A DNA stretch of 64,000 nucleotides from Methanoculleus receptaculi (GTDB lineage Archaea > Halobacteriota > Methanomicrobia > Methanomicrobiales > Methanoculleaceae): the NCBI RefSeq assembly GCF_033472595.1, contig NZ_CP137642.1:1302001-1366000 (forward strand). The letters are read 5' to 3'. The position numbers and the translations under genes were made by a program. The notes beneath the pieces are model-generated. The model searched no databases and was not told the DNA's origin. It worked only from the letters and a program-made list of their open reading frames with translations. Shown here piece after piece: positions 1 to 10,546 of the stretch (position 1 is the stretch's first letter; the number at the start of each line of letters is the position of its first letter).

Positions 1-1686
<1,686 letters not shown>

Positions 1687-1784
1687 CTATCGCAGCAAAA
1701 TTCACAGTATATATTGGGTTTATGGACACTTATACCTGTGGCTCAGGGGAAATGCCTGTTTTGAGGCCATCAGAGCAATATCCA

Positions 1785-2093
1785 CCCCGGTTTGATAAAC
1801 CCCTCCATTGATAGATCCGGGGTGGCGGCATCGCCGTGCATCACCACGCTCATCCGGATCCAGGGCGGCGGGGGTGTTTCCCCCTCCATACAGTTCACAG
1901 CAGAGAACCACTCTGCCGTCAGCGTGAACACCCTCACCGGAAACCAGTTCCTGCTCCCCTGGCCCTCTATATGGGGCTATCGCCAGAGACTCCCCCGCCC
2001 CCTCTGGAGGGGGCTGCGGCTGGCCAGCCGCAAAAGGCGTCTCACCGCGGTGGTGGTTCGAAGGATCGAACGATGAGCAAACTGGTTTGATGG
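1785..2093. repeat. Dispersed non-coding repeat, copy A
   Basis: The gap between gyrB and the next gene (1657-2199) holds no convincing gene but contains the fullest copy of a repeat seen four times in the window. Its blocks are: a GGTTTGATAAAC start with a GGGTGGCGGCATCGCC segment (shared with 30345-30412); a CACCCTCACCGGAAA block (shared with 20414-20515); a CCGCCCC-TCTGGAGGGG hairpin-like block; CAGCCGCAAAAGGCGTCTC; and a final ATGAGCAAACTGGTTT block. The last three blocks are shared with 3031-3151. A minus-strand frame through it stays open, but its product resembles only the translated repeat copies, so it is not called a gene. Confidence 0.75.
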
Positions 2094-2199
2094 CCTCGGT
2101 TTTGACGTCTATCCCCCCTGCCAGCGGCCCAGAAGATCGCACCACTACATGAGGCCTGGACGCCTATCTGCCTTCAATCAGCGGGTGCACCTGCGCTCA

Positions 2200-2514
2200 T
2201 CAGTCGTACTTCCCCACGTCAGGCTCGGCGATCCCCAGTTCGCGGTCGATCGCGATCGCGAGCCTGTTGAGGAGGTGTTTTACGTCCGCTGCATCCTCTT
2301 TGTCCATGATACCGGGCTGGTGCCAGATCACCGCCTTGCGGAGCCGCTCGACAAGTTCCTCGATCTCTGTCCCTCTGAAACGTTCTGGCAGGATAAAATC
2401 ATTCAGGTGGTCTGCAGCGCCATAGAATGCTCTTTCCGGCGGGAGGCCAAAGTGCCGCGAAAGCAGCATCAGGTTGACGATGAATCCTCTCCCAAACTCG
2501 CTTTTTGCGGGCAT
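2200..2514 (-). CDS. Hypothetical protein, 104 aa
   Basis: The family was not recognised. The product is a soluble, mostly helical, acidic protein of 104 residues without a signal peptide or membrane segment. It has an N-terminal region rich in Leu/Phe and a central helix with Glu-Glu-Leu-Val-Glu-Arg-Leu spacing. The ATG at 2514 is the first in frame. It lies 123 bp after a second small unknown gene on the same strand, and both sit between two direct copies of a dispersed repeat (1785-2093 and 2988-3151). Codon use, with GC in the third position, looks like that of its neighbours, which supports a real gene. Confidence 0.6.
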   Translation of the reverse strand: MPAKSEFGRGFIVNLMLLSRHFGLPPERAFYGAADHLNDFILPERFRGTEIEELVERLRKAVIWHQPGIMDKEDAADVKHLLNRLAIAIDRELGIAEPDVGKYD

Positions 2515-2637
2515 GATACCCTATGCGCCGCCGGCCGATATGAAAGATCCGTTTTTTTTGTGCAGCTGACCGGATCTCACCGGATCCACATCTTTTGTCG
2601 AGAGCATTCTCTCCCGGTCATGCTCAAAGACCACTCC

Positions 2638-2862
2638 TCAAAACTCGGGCTTTGCAAAGTACCGGAGCGCCTCCGGTCGGTGCTTTTCGAGTTCGTTGAA
2701 GAAGTGCATCACGAGTTCCGGATCGGAGTTGTTGATCGCATCCTGAAGGGTCTCCATCAACCACCCCCCGATCTCATGTTCTGAATCCATTGTATTCATC
2801 ACGACGACAACAGCCTCGTCCACATCTCTTCTGCTGTTCCACCGGTAGGGCACATCCACCAT
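2638..2862 (-). CDS. Hypothetical small acidic protein, 74 aa
   Basis: The family was not recognised. The product is a small soluble protein with an acidic helical core (segments EIGGWLMETLQ and HFFNELEKHRPEALRYF). It has no Cys pair, signal peptide or membrane segment. The start is uncertain: ATG 2862 has a GGAG directly against it, while an internal ATG at codon 23 (MNTMDSEHE) is also plausible. It lies upstream of the 104-residue unknown on the same strand, so the two may be co-transcribed. The pair is bracketed by repeat copies A and B. Confidence 0.55.
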   Translation of the reverse strand: MVDVPYRWNSRRDVDEAVVVVMNTMDSEHEIGGWLMETLQDAINNSDPELVMHFFNELEKHRPEALRYFAKPEF

Positions 2863-2987
2863 CTCCGGAGAGGAGATGTTCGCGTGGTCTATATACGGTT
2901 TGTGGCTGTGACAGCCTTGAGACCCCCGGCGGCCATCAAACCAAGACGTTCAGGCCGGGGCGGCTTTCTGGGGTGTGTGCGTGAGCG

Positions 2988-3151
2988 GGCAATCGCTGAG
3001 CACCTCTCTCCGTCCCCGTCCACGGCTTTCGTGGGGTTGTCACCAGACACTTGCCCGCCCCATCTGGAGGGGGCGGGGTGGTCAGCCGCAAAAGGCGTCT
3101 CACCACGGTGGTGATGTGGGGGATCAAACCATGAGCAAACTGGTTTTACGG
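2988..3151. repeat. Dispersed non-coding repeat, copy B
   Basis: This fills most of the gap 2863-3251. From 3031 to 3151 it aligns almost end to end with 1971-2093: the CCAGA-C block, CCCGCCCC-TCTGGAGGGGGC, CAGCCGCAAAAGGCGTCTCACC and ATGAGCAAACTGGTTTT are all shared, with scattered substitutions and a short indel. Upstream, GAGCACCTCTCTCC (about 2998-3011) resembles the GAGCACCTTCTCCC of the copy at 30345-30412. The orientation is the same as copy A, so A and B are direct repeats about 1.06 kb apart. A GGCCATCAAACCA inverted version of the repeat's last motif lies at about 2932-2944. Confidence 0.75.
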
Positions 3152-3251
3152 GCTCGCCCCGCCGTCCCGAACCCGCAGAGAGGGGAGCGCCGTCTCCGCC
3201 GCATTTATCAACCTGCAGGATACAACGGAGCATATCAAAGAGGTGTCAGTG

Positions 3252-3677
3252 ATGATGCACCGCCGGACAATCCAGGTAAATACACACGGTGAGGGGGAGA
3301 TCGTCAACCTCACACCGCCGGTCGCAGAGACAGTTTCCGAGAGCGGCGTGCGTGAAGGCCTTGCAAACATCTTTGTCTCGGGTTCGACCGCTGCCGTCAC
3401 CACCATCGAGTATGAACCCGGCGTTCTCTCCGACCTCTGCCGGGCGCTCTCGGTCATTGCACCAGAGGGCATCCCTTACGCCCATGATGCAGCCTGGGGC
3501 GATGGCAACGGTCGTTCGCACGTCAGAGCGGCGATCGTCGGCCCCTCGCTCACCGTCCCTATCATCGGAGGCAAACTTGCGTGCGGGACATGGCAGCAGA
3601 TCGTCCTCCTGGAGTTAGACGTGCGGTCGCAGCGCCAGCGCACCGTTCACATCACCGTCATGGGTGAAGAGCACTAA
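3252..3677 (+). CDS. YjbQ/UPF0047 family protein (secondary thiamine-phosphate synthase-like)
   Basis: This is a compact 141-residue member of UPF0047 (YjbQ/TIGR00149). The family signature is near the C-terminus: GTWQQIVLLELD followed by a basic RQRT segment and the terminal VTVMGE-like strand. Bacterial YjbQ has been reported to have weak thiamine-phosphate synthase activity that can complement a thiE mutant; the physiological role is unsettled. ATG 3252 is preferred over the GTG codons at 3243 and 3249 because AGAGGTG lies about 7 bases before it. The conserved His-Asp-Ala-Ala-Trp and Asn-Gly-Arg-Ser-His segments of the presumed active site are present (about residues 80-95). Confidence 0.9.
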   Translation: MMHRRTIQVNTHGEGEIVNLTPPVAETVSESGVREGLANIFVSGSTAAVTTIEYEPGVLSDLCRALSVIAPEGIPYAHDAAWGDGNGRSHVRAAIVGPSLTVPIIGGKLACGTWQQIVLLELDVRSQRQRTVHITVMGEEH

Positions 3678-3771
3678 GACTAAGAGAGGGGAGATAGCGG
3701 GTTTCGGCCGGCAAAACCGGAGAATCCCCTTTCTGCTATGGTTCTGCTGGAATCAGTCAATTGCGGACGAT

Positions 3772-4035
3772 TCAGTCAAGAGGTACCGTTTCAAGTTGAG
3801 ATACCAGTTCCCAGATCCTTGTCCGCGCATGGACCGGCATGTTCGGGTCGTTGCTGATCTCGTCGATCATTGAGATCGCGGTTGCGGCACGAAGACCTAT
3901 ACTCTGCGACTCGTCAAGGAGAACAGATTTTGTCGAGTCTGCAGCACGCCTGATATTTCGTGGGATGGTGGAATCTTCGCTGATATTCTGCAGCATTTGG
4001 ATGCAGGTCTGTATTGTTTCGTCTGGACTTGCCAT
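3772..4035 (-). CDS. UPF0147 family protein
   Basis: This 87-residue all-helical archaeal protein belongs to UPF0147, recognised by the central RNIRRAAD and [20 protein letters not shown] segments and the terminal [14 protein letters not shown] helix. The function is unknown; the family is widespread in Euryarchaeota and Crenarchaeota. It converges with the YjbQ gene on one side and is divergent from the zinc-ribbon gene at 4098. The intervening 60 bp is AT-rich and carries overlapping TATA-like sequences (around 4070-4079), so the two genes probably share a compact bidirectional promoter region. Confidence 0.9.
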   Translation of the reverse strand: MASPDETIQTCIQMLQNISEDSTIPRNIRRAADSTKSVLLDESQSIGLRAATAISMIDEISNDPNMPVHARTRIWELVSQLETVPLD

Positions 4036-4097
4036 GAGAACAACCCCTCTATTATTAATGCCATACAGGCATATATAGGTTGAAGGAGTTAAGCAAA

Positions 4098-4478
4098 ATG
4101 ACGGTTGAGCGGGCCGATGAAGTCATGGCCGAGTATCTTCTCAAAGGAGGGAAGATGCTCGCAAAATCCTGCAAGGTCTGCGGCTACCCCCTTTTTGAGT
4201 ATAAAGGAGAGACGCAGTGCGTCATCTGCCCTCTCCTTGAGTCTGAGGCGCCTCATCCGGGCTCCGAGCCCTCCGCACCACCTGCTCCCACCGTTCAGAT
4301 CCCGCCAACCGCTGCGGCCGACAGGGAGCGGGGTTCCTGGGTTGCCGCCGAGATCGAGCGGACGATCGTCCACCTCTGCGAGCGCGTCAGGGGTGAAGAG
4401 AAGGCTGAAGACTGCCTGACACTTATGAAGGCGGTCGAGCGGGGCGCGAGGGCACTCGCAAGACTCGGTCAGCGGTAA
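4098..4478 (+). CDS. Sjogren's syndrome/scleroderma autoantigen 1 family zinc-ribbon protein
   Basis: This protein of about 126 residues begins with the family hallmark [16 protein letters not shown], followed by a short zinc ribbon (C-x2-C, then C-x2-C, about residues 26-46). A Pro/Ala-rich linker follows and then a C-terminal helical region. Archaeal members are of unknown function and are related to human p27/SSSCA1. ATG 4098 is chosen over the upstream TTG at 4080 because GAAGGAG (4082-4088) sits 9 bases before it. The last 10 bases overlap the 3' end of the convergent hef gene. Confidence 0.85.
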   Translation: MTVERADEVMAEYLLKGGKMLAKSCKVCGYPLFEYKGETQCVICPLLESEAPHPGSEPSAPPAPTVQIPPTAAADRERGSWVAAEIERTIVHLCERVRGEEKAEDCLTLMKAVERGARALARLGQR

Positions 4479-6700
4479 GGTCTGCAGGCGAGATCCCATA
4501 TGGCGCGGGCGGTCTTCTCCCCGATCCCGTCCACCGCCATCAGGTCCTCTGGTTCAGCCTCGATAACCGCCTTGAGCGACCCGAAATGCTCGAGGAGGAG
4601 CCTTGCGCTCTTTAAACCGACGTTAGGGAACGCTGCAAGAACATACTCCTGCTCTTCGCGACTCGATCGGTAGGACTTCTTCGGGTGCATCTTCCGTTCC
4701 CGCCGTTCGCCGCCCTCACGCTGTGCAAGGACATAGAGCGTCTCTGCGGTGTCATCCGGATCGCGCGTGCGGATCAGCGCCACCCCCATATCGACCATTA
4801 TGGCGGCAAGCGTCCCCCTGATCGCGTTCGGGTGGATGTTTCGCACCGCGTAGAGGTCGTCAGACCCCTCGATGATCAGGACAGGGCGGGGCACGGCATC
4901 GGCAATCGCCTGAATCTGCCCGAAGAGGTCACGTTCGACGAGGGTTGTCACAAAGTCCTGAACCGTCTTTCGCTCAACGAGAATTCTGTCTCCTATGGCG
5001 TAATCACCGACATCAAGCCGTTCCAGCGCGATCGATGCCCCGAGTTGGTGCAGGCGCTCGACAACCCGGGACGAGGTCTCCCTGTCATCGACGGTTATCG
5101 CCGGCCCCGGCGATGCGAACGCCAGGATCTCCGTCTGTCGGGTGGCAGGGTTATGAACGGGAGCGGCACTCATTTTCCTTATGCCCCTCATCATCGCCCG
5201 TTCTCTGTTCTGGCTCACATACCTGAACGTCTCATCGGAGGTTCCTTTCGTCACCAGGACGATGATTGTGCCGCTGCCGCTGCGCCCTGTCCGGCCCTTT
5301 CGCTGGATGCTCCTGATCTCCGAGGGGACGGCCTCGTAAAAGATCACCATATCGGTCGATGGAACGTCGAGTCCCTCCTCACCTACGGATGTTGCGATCA
5401 GGCATTTCAGTTCCCCTGCCCGGAACCGGGCCAAGGTTGCGATCTGCTCCTTCTGCGAGAGTCCACGCTCCGCGTCCCTGGACGCCTGGCCGACGAACCG
5501 TTCGCAGGGGATCCCAGCCGCCCTGAGCGTATCGACCAGGGTCTGGACGGTGTCGCGGTAGGTGGCAAAAACGATGATCCGGCTCTCCGGGTGCGCTGCC
5601 ACCTGGGCCTCTACCAGTTCGCGGACGATCGAGACCTTCGGGTGGAGTTCCTCTTTCCAACCCGCCGCCGTCTCGACCAGCCTCCGGTATGCCGGATCCG
5701 AGACAAGCCGTTTGCTTGCCTTGCTCCCGGCGCTCGAGGCGCCCTCAGCACCGAGTCTTGCAAGGTATAGTTTGAGCGCCTCGCTCCCCTGGGTCTCGGC
5801 AAGCGATATGGCGTGGCGGAGCTTCATGCACTCCGCATGCAGCGATGCCGCCATGAACCCGGAGGGGTCACGAGACTGTATGCGCTGCTGGATCTGGGCG
5901 TTCAGGGCGTTTAAGGCCTTTATTGAGAGTTTATCGACTTTTGGAACCTGGTAATTGAGTTTTGCAAGTTGTTCAAGCCGTGATTCCAGAAGTTGCCGGA
6001 GGGTCACGAGCGCTTCCTGGAGTTCCGGGGGCAGGTAGACGTCTATGTAGTGTATCTCGCGCTCGTGGATGTAGGGGAGGACATCTTCATCGGTCTCCAC
6101 CCGTGTCTCGACCGCCTCGATGTGCAGGTTCTCGCAGACCTCCTGCACCTTCAGCCGGTCACCCCCGGGGGAAGCGGTCATCGCAAGAACCAGCGGGTTC
6201 TTCGCTGTGTTGCAGTAAAGGTCGGCCAGGAAGACGTAAGCGTAGTTCCCGACCGCCCTGTGACACTCGTCCACGACCAGCAGCACGACATCGGTAAGGC
6301 TGTACCTGCCTGCCAGACAGTCGTTCTTGATCACCTGCGGCGTGGCAAAACAGATCCGACACGCCTCCCAGGCCTGTGCCCGTTCGTTCGGGGGGGTGGC
6401 CCCGGTAAACATAGCAAAATCCGTCTCCGCCGGCTCGGTTGCCTCTGATAAGAGCAGGTGCTGCCTGAAGAACCGGAGGTGCTGCTCGACCAGGGGTTTT
6501 GTTGGCGCAAGCACGAGCACCTTCCCCTGGTGGGAGTAGAGTCGGGACGCTGCAACTATGAGCGCTACGGCAGTCTTCCCGAGTCCCGTCGGGAGGACGA
6601 CCATCGTGTTCATATCGAGCGCCCTCAGGGCGATTGAGATCTGGTAACGCCGCTCCTCGATGCTCTGAGGTCGGATCAGCGGGTGGGAGACGTAGTTCAT
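4469..6700 (-). CDS. hef: Hef helicase-nuclease (FANCM/XPF-like)
   Basis: Hef processes stalled replication forks and branched DNA and is the archaeal relative of FANCM and XPF. The 743 residues show the full architecture. A superfamily 2 helicase has Walker A LPTGLGKT near residue 36 and a DECH Walker B. The ATS-GEEGLDVP and QRKGRTGRSG motifs V and VI follow. An XPF-type nuclease has GDYAIGDRILVERKTVQDF near residue 575. A C-terminal tandem helix-hairpin-helix occupies roughly residues 685-740 (NVGLKSARLLL, VDGIGEKTARAI). No domain is missing. The start ATG overlaps the last bases of glyS (ATGA), which suggests translational coupling. Confidence 0.96.
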   Translation of the reverse strand: MNYVSHPLIRPQSIEERRYQISIALRALDMNTMVVLPTGLGKTAVALIVAASRLYSHQGKVLVLAPTKPLVEQHLRFFRQHLLLSEATEPAETDFAMFTGATPPNERAQAWEACRICFATPQVIKNDCLAGRYSLTDVVLLVVDECHRAVGNYAYVFLADLYCNTAKNPLVLAMTASPGGDRLKVQEVCENLHIEAVETRVETDEDVLPYIHEREIHYIDVYLPPELQEALVTLRQLLESRLEQLAKLNYQVPKVDKLSIKALNALNAQIQQRIQSRDPSGFMAASLHAECMKLRHAISLAETQGSEALKLYLARLGAEGASSAGSKASKRLVSDPAYRRLVETAAGWKEELHPKVSIVRELVEAQVAAHPESRIIVFATYRDTVQTLVDTLRAAGIPCERFVGQASRDAERGLSQKEQIATLARFRAGELKCLIATSVGEEGLDVPSTDMVIFYEAVPSEIRSIQRKGRTGRSGSGTIIVLVTKGTSDETFRYVSQNRERAMMRGIRKMSAAPVHNPATRQTEILAFASPGPAITVDDRETSSRVVERLHQLGASIALERLDVGDYAIGDRILVERKTVQDFVTTLVERDLFGQIQAIADAVPRPVLIIEGSDDLYAVRNIHPNAIRGTLAAIMVDMGVALIRTRDPDDTAETLYVLAQREGGERRERKMHPKKSYRSSREEQEYVLAAFPNVGLKSARLLLEHFGSLKAVIEAEPEDLMAVDGIGEKTARAIWDLACRPYR

Positions 6701-8427
6701 GCCTTGAGTTCGTGGAACGTAACCTTGCCGGCGATGAGGCCAGAGAGAGTCGCGGGCAACCGTTCGATCGGCACCCTGACCTGTTTGGTGCTGTCTCGGT
6801 CTCGAATGGTCACAGTGTTGTCCTCCAGGGTATCGTGATCGACGGTGACGGCAAAGGGCGTTCCGACCTCATCCTGTCTCCTGTAACGCCTCCCGATTGC
6901 ACCGGAATCATCATACTGGGCAAGGATACGGTGCTGCAGCAGGGTCTCTGCGATCCTGCGGGCGATTGTATCAAGGCCATCGCGGTTCATCAGAGGGAAG
7001 ACAGCAACCTGGATAGGTGCAACCGCCGGCGGGAATCGAAACACACGCCGGATCTCGCCATCGATCTCATCCTCGGCGTAGGAGTGTTCAAGGGCGACGT
7101 AGATCATCCGGTCGATGCCGTATGAAGGTTCGATGACATGGGGCATCACATCTTCACCCCTGACTTCCACCACCTCTTCACGGACCTGGTAGAGGTCGGC
7201 GGGTATGAAGATCTCCTCACCGTCGATGGTGATCCGCGCGCCGTCCTCACCGGGTTCAGAAGATGCCAGGGCCTCCACAATGGCTTTTGCCTTCTCGCGG
7301 AACCTGGGACCGATCACGCCCATGTCAGGCATTATCCGGCGCTTTTTAACCGCCCGCGGCTCGTCGTAGGGGACGAAGATTGTCATCGATGTGCCGGAGT
7401 GCTCCGCGTGCGAGCGCAGGTCGTAGTCGGTGCGGTCGGCGATCCCTACGACCTCAACCCAGCCGAAACGTTCGGAATAGACCTCGGCGTCCCAGCAGTC
7501 GGCCGCGTAGTGCGCCCGTTCCTCTGTCAGGTGCTGGCGGAACCTGAGTCGGGCGGGATCGATGCCGATGGAGGTCAGGATCTGGTGCGTCAACGCTATG
7601 TAGTAGGCAACATACTCGTTTGCAATCAACCCATCGTTCACAGCATCATGCATAGTCATTCTGACAGGTTCGCGGTTCTCCACCTGCCCTGCGATGGTGA
7701 GGAGCGGCACAGCATAATCCGCGTATCGGGAAAATGAGGGATGGTTCTTCTCGTCGGGGTGGACAAAGATCTCGGCTTCCGCCTGGGAGAACTCGCGCAT
7801 CCGGATCATGCCCTGGCGGGGTGAGATCTCGTTGCGGTAGGACTTCCCGATCTGGACGGCGCCAAAAGGAAGTTTGTCCCGGTAGAAACGGAGGAGCCGG
7901 GGAAAATCGGTGAACATGCCCTGGGCGGTCTCCGGCCGGAGGTAACCCTTCCTCTGCGACCCCGGACCGATGGTCGTCTGGAACATGAGGTTGAACGCAA
8001 AGATGCCTGCCTCGCCCAGGACCTCATTGCAGGAGGGGCATGGCAGGCCGCGGAGCGCTGCCTGAAGGGCTTCCGCTGAAAGGGTGCCGGCGTTCTCGAT
8101 CCCGTGCTCCTGCGCAATGTGATCAGCGCGGAGGTACTCGCCGCAGTGCGGACACTGAACCATCTTGTCGGCGAACTCTTTCACATGGCCGGATGCGACA
8201 AAGATGGCCTCTGTTCCAATTGTGGGACACTCGATCTCATAGTAACCTTCCTGGAAAACGTAGAATGAGCGCCAGAGGTTCTCGATGTTTCTCTTCAGCA
8301 TCGCCCCGAGCGGGCCGTAATCGATAAACCCGGCGACCGACCCGTAGATCTCGGATGACGGCCAGACAAAACCGCGTCTCCTGGCAACATCCATGACTTT
8401 CTCGTAAATATCGCTTGTCTCGGCCAT
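6697..8427 (-). CDS. glyS: Glycyl-tRNA synthetase (archaeal/eukaryotic type, alpha2)
   Basis: This class II synthetase charges tRNA-Gly. The chosen ATG at 8427 gives 576 residues starting MAETSDIYEKVMD, matching the usual archaeal length of about 570-580. The frame is open for a further 62 codons upstream, but that part has no resemblance to the family. Motif 1 region FIDYGPLGAMLKRNI, the zinc-binding CPHCGEYL and CPSC pairs, motif 2 FRNEISPRQGMIRMREFSQAE, motif 3 SYGIDRMIY and the C-terminal anticodon-binding domain (VAVFPLMNRDGL onward) are all present. The gene is followed directly by hef with a 4-base overlap. A TATA-like element at about 8457-8465 lies 30 bp upstream. Confidence 0.97.
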   Translation of the reverse strand: MAETSDIYEKVMDVARRRGFVWPSSEIYGSVAGFIDYGPLGAMLKRNIENLWRSFYVFQEGYYEIECPTIGTEAIFVASGHVKEFADKMVQCPHCGEYLRADHIAQEHGIENAGTLSAEALQAALRGLPCPSCNEVLGEAGIFAFNLMFQTTIGPGSQRKGYLRPETAQGMFTDFPRLLRFYRDKLPFGAVQIGKSYRNEISPRQGMIRMREFSQAEAEIFVHPDEKNHPSFSRYADYAVPLLTIAGQVENREPVRMTMHDAVNDGLIANEYVAYYIALTHQILTSIGIDPARLRFRQHLTEERAHYAADCWDAEVYSERFGWVEVVGIADRTDYDLRSHAEHSGTSMTIFVPYDEPRAVKKRRIMPDMGVIGPRFREKAKAIVEALASSEPGEDGARITIDGEEIFIPADLYQVREEVVEVRGEDVMPHVIEPSYGIDRMIYVALEHSYAEDEIDGEIRRVFRFPPAVAPIQVAVFPLMNRDGLDTIARRIAETLLQHRILAQYDDSGAIGRRYRRQDEVGTPFAVTVDHDTLEDNTVTIRDRDSTKQVRVPIERLPATLSGLIAGKVTFHELKA

Positions 8428-8741
8428 AGTCTTACAGTAAAGTTGCATGGTGGTGCTAATAAAGAATGGGCTTTCCAGCACCTGAGACGTCTTCTCGCAG
8501 CGGCAGGGAGGGAGACGAACAGCCGTGTTTCCATTCGCCTGGACGGATCCGATCGTGAGTCCGGGTGGGCTACATACAGTAGAAAATCTCCCGTTTTGAG
8601 GGGTATATGACAAGTTTTAAATGCTAGAGGTTGTAATGTAGGGAACATTGCACCCACAAGGTGGGACAAAGTATATACCTGGGTTATCATTGGTAACGTC
8701 ATTGACCGGACAGCGGATTTACAGAAGTTAGGGAGATGGAC
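8428..8741. promoter_or_regulatory. Divergent promoter region between glyS and the cmi4-like gene
   Basis: This gap of about 310 bp holds no gene. For glyS, a TTTATTA box on the minus strand (about 8457-8465) lies 30 bp before the ATG. For the plus-strand gene, GTATATACC at 8671-8679 is a good archaeal TATA box, preceded by a small CCCAC/GTGGG hairpin (8653-8665). GGGAG at 8731-8735 serves as its ribosome site. A further TTTTAAATG element lies at about 8614-8622. No further structure was recognised. Confidence 0.5.
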
Positions 8742-9350
8742 ATGGCAGAAGACACCCGCAAGCGGAAGCTCCTGGAGCTTTTTACGACAATAACAAAGAA
8801 GAAAGCAATCGTCGAACCGATGAGAAAGGTTCACGGGACTCTGCGGGATCGTGATGCTGTTGAGCGCGAGATTGCCCTGATCATGCGGGAGATACTCGAT
8901 CGGGGTTATTTTAAGACCAAACTCACCCCGCGGCAGCTCGCAAAACTTGTGGTTGCGTACTACGACGGTATGAACGACACCGAGATCGCCAGGACGCTGG
9001 GCGACGAGAAGTTGAGCAAGACCGTGGCACGTGCCAGGGTTCGGCTTAAACTCTTCCGGGACCTTGATTTCAAGATGCCGTTTGACCAGGAGAAGTTGGT
9101 GAAACTCCTTGAGTCCGACAAGACTCTGAAAGAGATCAGCGAGGAGTTAAATGTAAGCCCATCGACTCTGCGTGAGTATCGCCACGTGATCGAGCAAAGA
9201 AACGATACTACGCTCGATCCCTACCTGGAACGGATCAGGGATGTGATGGAAGACCGGGATCTCTCCGAGGCGATGACGCGCGGTGTCGCGAATGACGGCC
9301 TGAGCGAGGCGATCGATATCACCGAAGCGATCGACATGGGTGAGTTCTGA
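8742..9350 (+). CDS. Conditioned medium-induced protein 4 (CMI4)-like helix-turn-helix protein
   Basis: This archaeal protein of about 202 residues resembles proteins named conditioned medium-induced protein 4 in haloarchaea; the biochemical role is unknown. It has an N-terminal helical region, a middle segment LVVAYYDGMNDTEIARTLGDEKLSKTVARARVRL that looks like a helix-turn-helix, and a second one (LKEISEELNVSPSTLREYRHVIE, about residues 125-150). This arrangement suggests a DNA- or RNA-binding regulator. The C-terminus is acidic. ATG 8742 is preferred to ATG 8736 because GGGAG ends 6 bases before it. The assignment rests on remembered family resemblance, not a search. Confidence 0.75.
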   Translation: MAEDTRKRKLLELFTTITKKKAIVEPMRKVHGTLRDRDAVEREIALIMREILDRGYFKTKLTPRQLAKLVVAYYDGMNDTEIARTLGDEKLSKTVARARVRLKLFRDLDFKMPFDQEKLVKLLESDKTLKEISEELNVSPSTLREYRHVIEQRNDTTLDPYLERIRDVMEDRDLSEAMTRGVANDGLSEAIDITEAIDMGEF

Positions 9351-9409
9351 CCCCCCAACCCGCCCCTCTTCACTCAACATTTTTCAGCTCCCAGATCGAT
9401 CTCTTCATC

Positions 9410-10072
9410 ATGAGGTTAACCTGGGTTGGTCATGCGTGCTTTCTGCTGGAGGGATCGAAGCGTATCCTGATCGATCCGTTCATCCCGGAAGGCACCCTCA
9501 GTAAGGAGCCTGATATGGTTGCCGTGACGCATGCTCATGGCGACCACCTGGGCATCGCTCTGCAGTTGAAGAAAAAGACGGTTGCCATCGCTGAACTTGC
9601 GCACTACCTGGCGACTAAAGGCGTCCCTGCCGAACCGATGAACATCGGGGGCAGCATCACCGTTGACGGTGTCCGTTTCACGATGACGCCTGCGCTCCAC
9701 TCATCCGGACTGGATAGTGAGGGTGCCGGGTTCTATGGCGGTGCACCCGCAGGTTTCGTCATCACGATGGATGGCGTCAGCGTCTACCACGCCGGGGATA
9801 CTGCGCTCTTCTCGGATATGCAGATCATCCGCGACCTATACCGGCCGGATGTGGCGCTCCTTCCAGTGGGGGGGTGCTACACGATGGGGCCGGAGGAGGC
9901 GATGATCGCGGCGCGCTACATCGGGGCGAGACTGGTGATCCCGATGCACTACAACACATTCCCGGCAATCCAGCAGAACCTTGACGAGTTCAAGAAGACG
10001 ATCGAGCGGACGACGCCGATCCGGGTCGCGTTACTCTCGCCGGGGGAGAGCATCGAGGTCAACCCTGAGTGA
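9410..10072 (+). CDS. UPF0173 metal-dependent hydrolase (beta-lactamase fold)
   Basis: This 220-residue metallo-beta-lactamase-fold enzyme begins MRLTWVGHACFLLEG. The metal-binding HAHGDHLG motif lies at about residue 41, followed by a conserved His in TPALHSSG, an Asp in YHAGDTALFSD and a final His in VIPMHYNTFP. These match the UPF0173 family related to UlaG/RNase Z-like hydrolases; the substrate is unknown. It follows the CMI4-like gene by 59 bp on the same strand, so co-transcription is possible. Length and motif order are normal. Confidence 0.92.
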   Translation: MRLTWVGHACFLLEGSKRILIDPFIPEGTLSKEPDMVAVTHAHGDHLGIALQLKKKTVAIAELAHYLATKGVPAEPMNIGGSITVDGVRFTMTPALHSSGLDSEGAGFYGGAPAGFVITMDGVSVYHAGDTALFSDMQIIRDLYRPDVALLPVGGCYTMGPEEAMIAARYIGARLVIPMHYNTFPAIQQNLDEFKKTIERTTPIRVALLSPGESIEVNPE

Positions 10073-10546
10073 GCCGGGATGCGAAGAAGGGTGGTCGCAG
10101 CGTAGACCCCCTGCCCGGAGTTAGCGGGAGATCTGGACGTTCGCGTGAGAGGTCGGCGAAAAACGTTTGGTGGTGTGCGGGTTTAATGATCCCGGTGGAT
10201 GTTGCCCTGGTAAAGGCGGCGAGTTTATATCATGGAATCGTTGATCTGATGGTCTCCGTATCGTCCTTTGAGCGCAGCCGCGAAAGTTTAACGTCATCCG
10301 CGATCATTGTATCCGTCATATAGAGTGACGTTGCTGGGACCGCACCGATCTGCGGGAAAAAACCTGTAAAGGTGGCGGGATCTTTCGCCTAAAATTCTCT
10401 ACATAAGCGTGTGGCGGTCTCGCGCCCCGCCGGGATCGAGCTCCATCGGTTAACAACAGATCAATTCCACGCACCGGCTCGATTGCAAAGTTCATTTCCG
10501 GGAATTCACCCCCATTCAACAGGATTCGGATCAGTGGAGCGGGCAT
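10073..10546. other. Intergenic region upstream of the DUF389 gene
   Basis: About 470 bp contain no gene that could be supported. Short frames here lack family resemblance. AT-rich stretches such as GTTTATATC (about 10218-10226) could be a TATA box for a long leader, and a CCCCGCCGGG segment near 10424-10433 is self-complementary. No ribosome site of note precedes ATG 10547. No repeat copy was found here. Confidence 0.4.

Noticed and set aside
1720-2145. Minus-strand frame of 141 codons through repeat copy A
   Set aside because: Its product resembles only the translation of repeat copies B and D; it has no ribosome site or family match, so the repeat explains it. It is noted in findings in case the repeat is a decayed gene.
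4685-5770. Long plus-strand open frame of 361 codons
   Set aside because: It lies antisense to hef in a high-GC gene, has no family resemblance, and hef's motifs are intact in the opposite frame.
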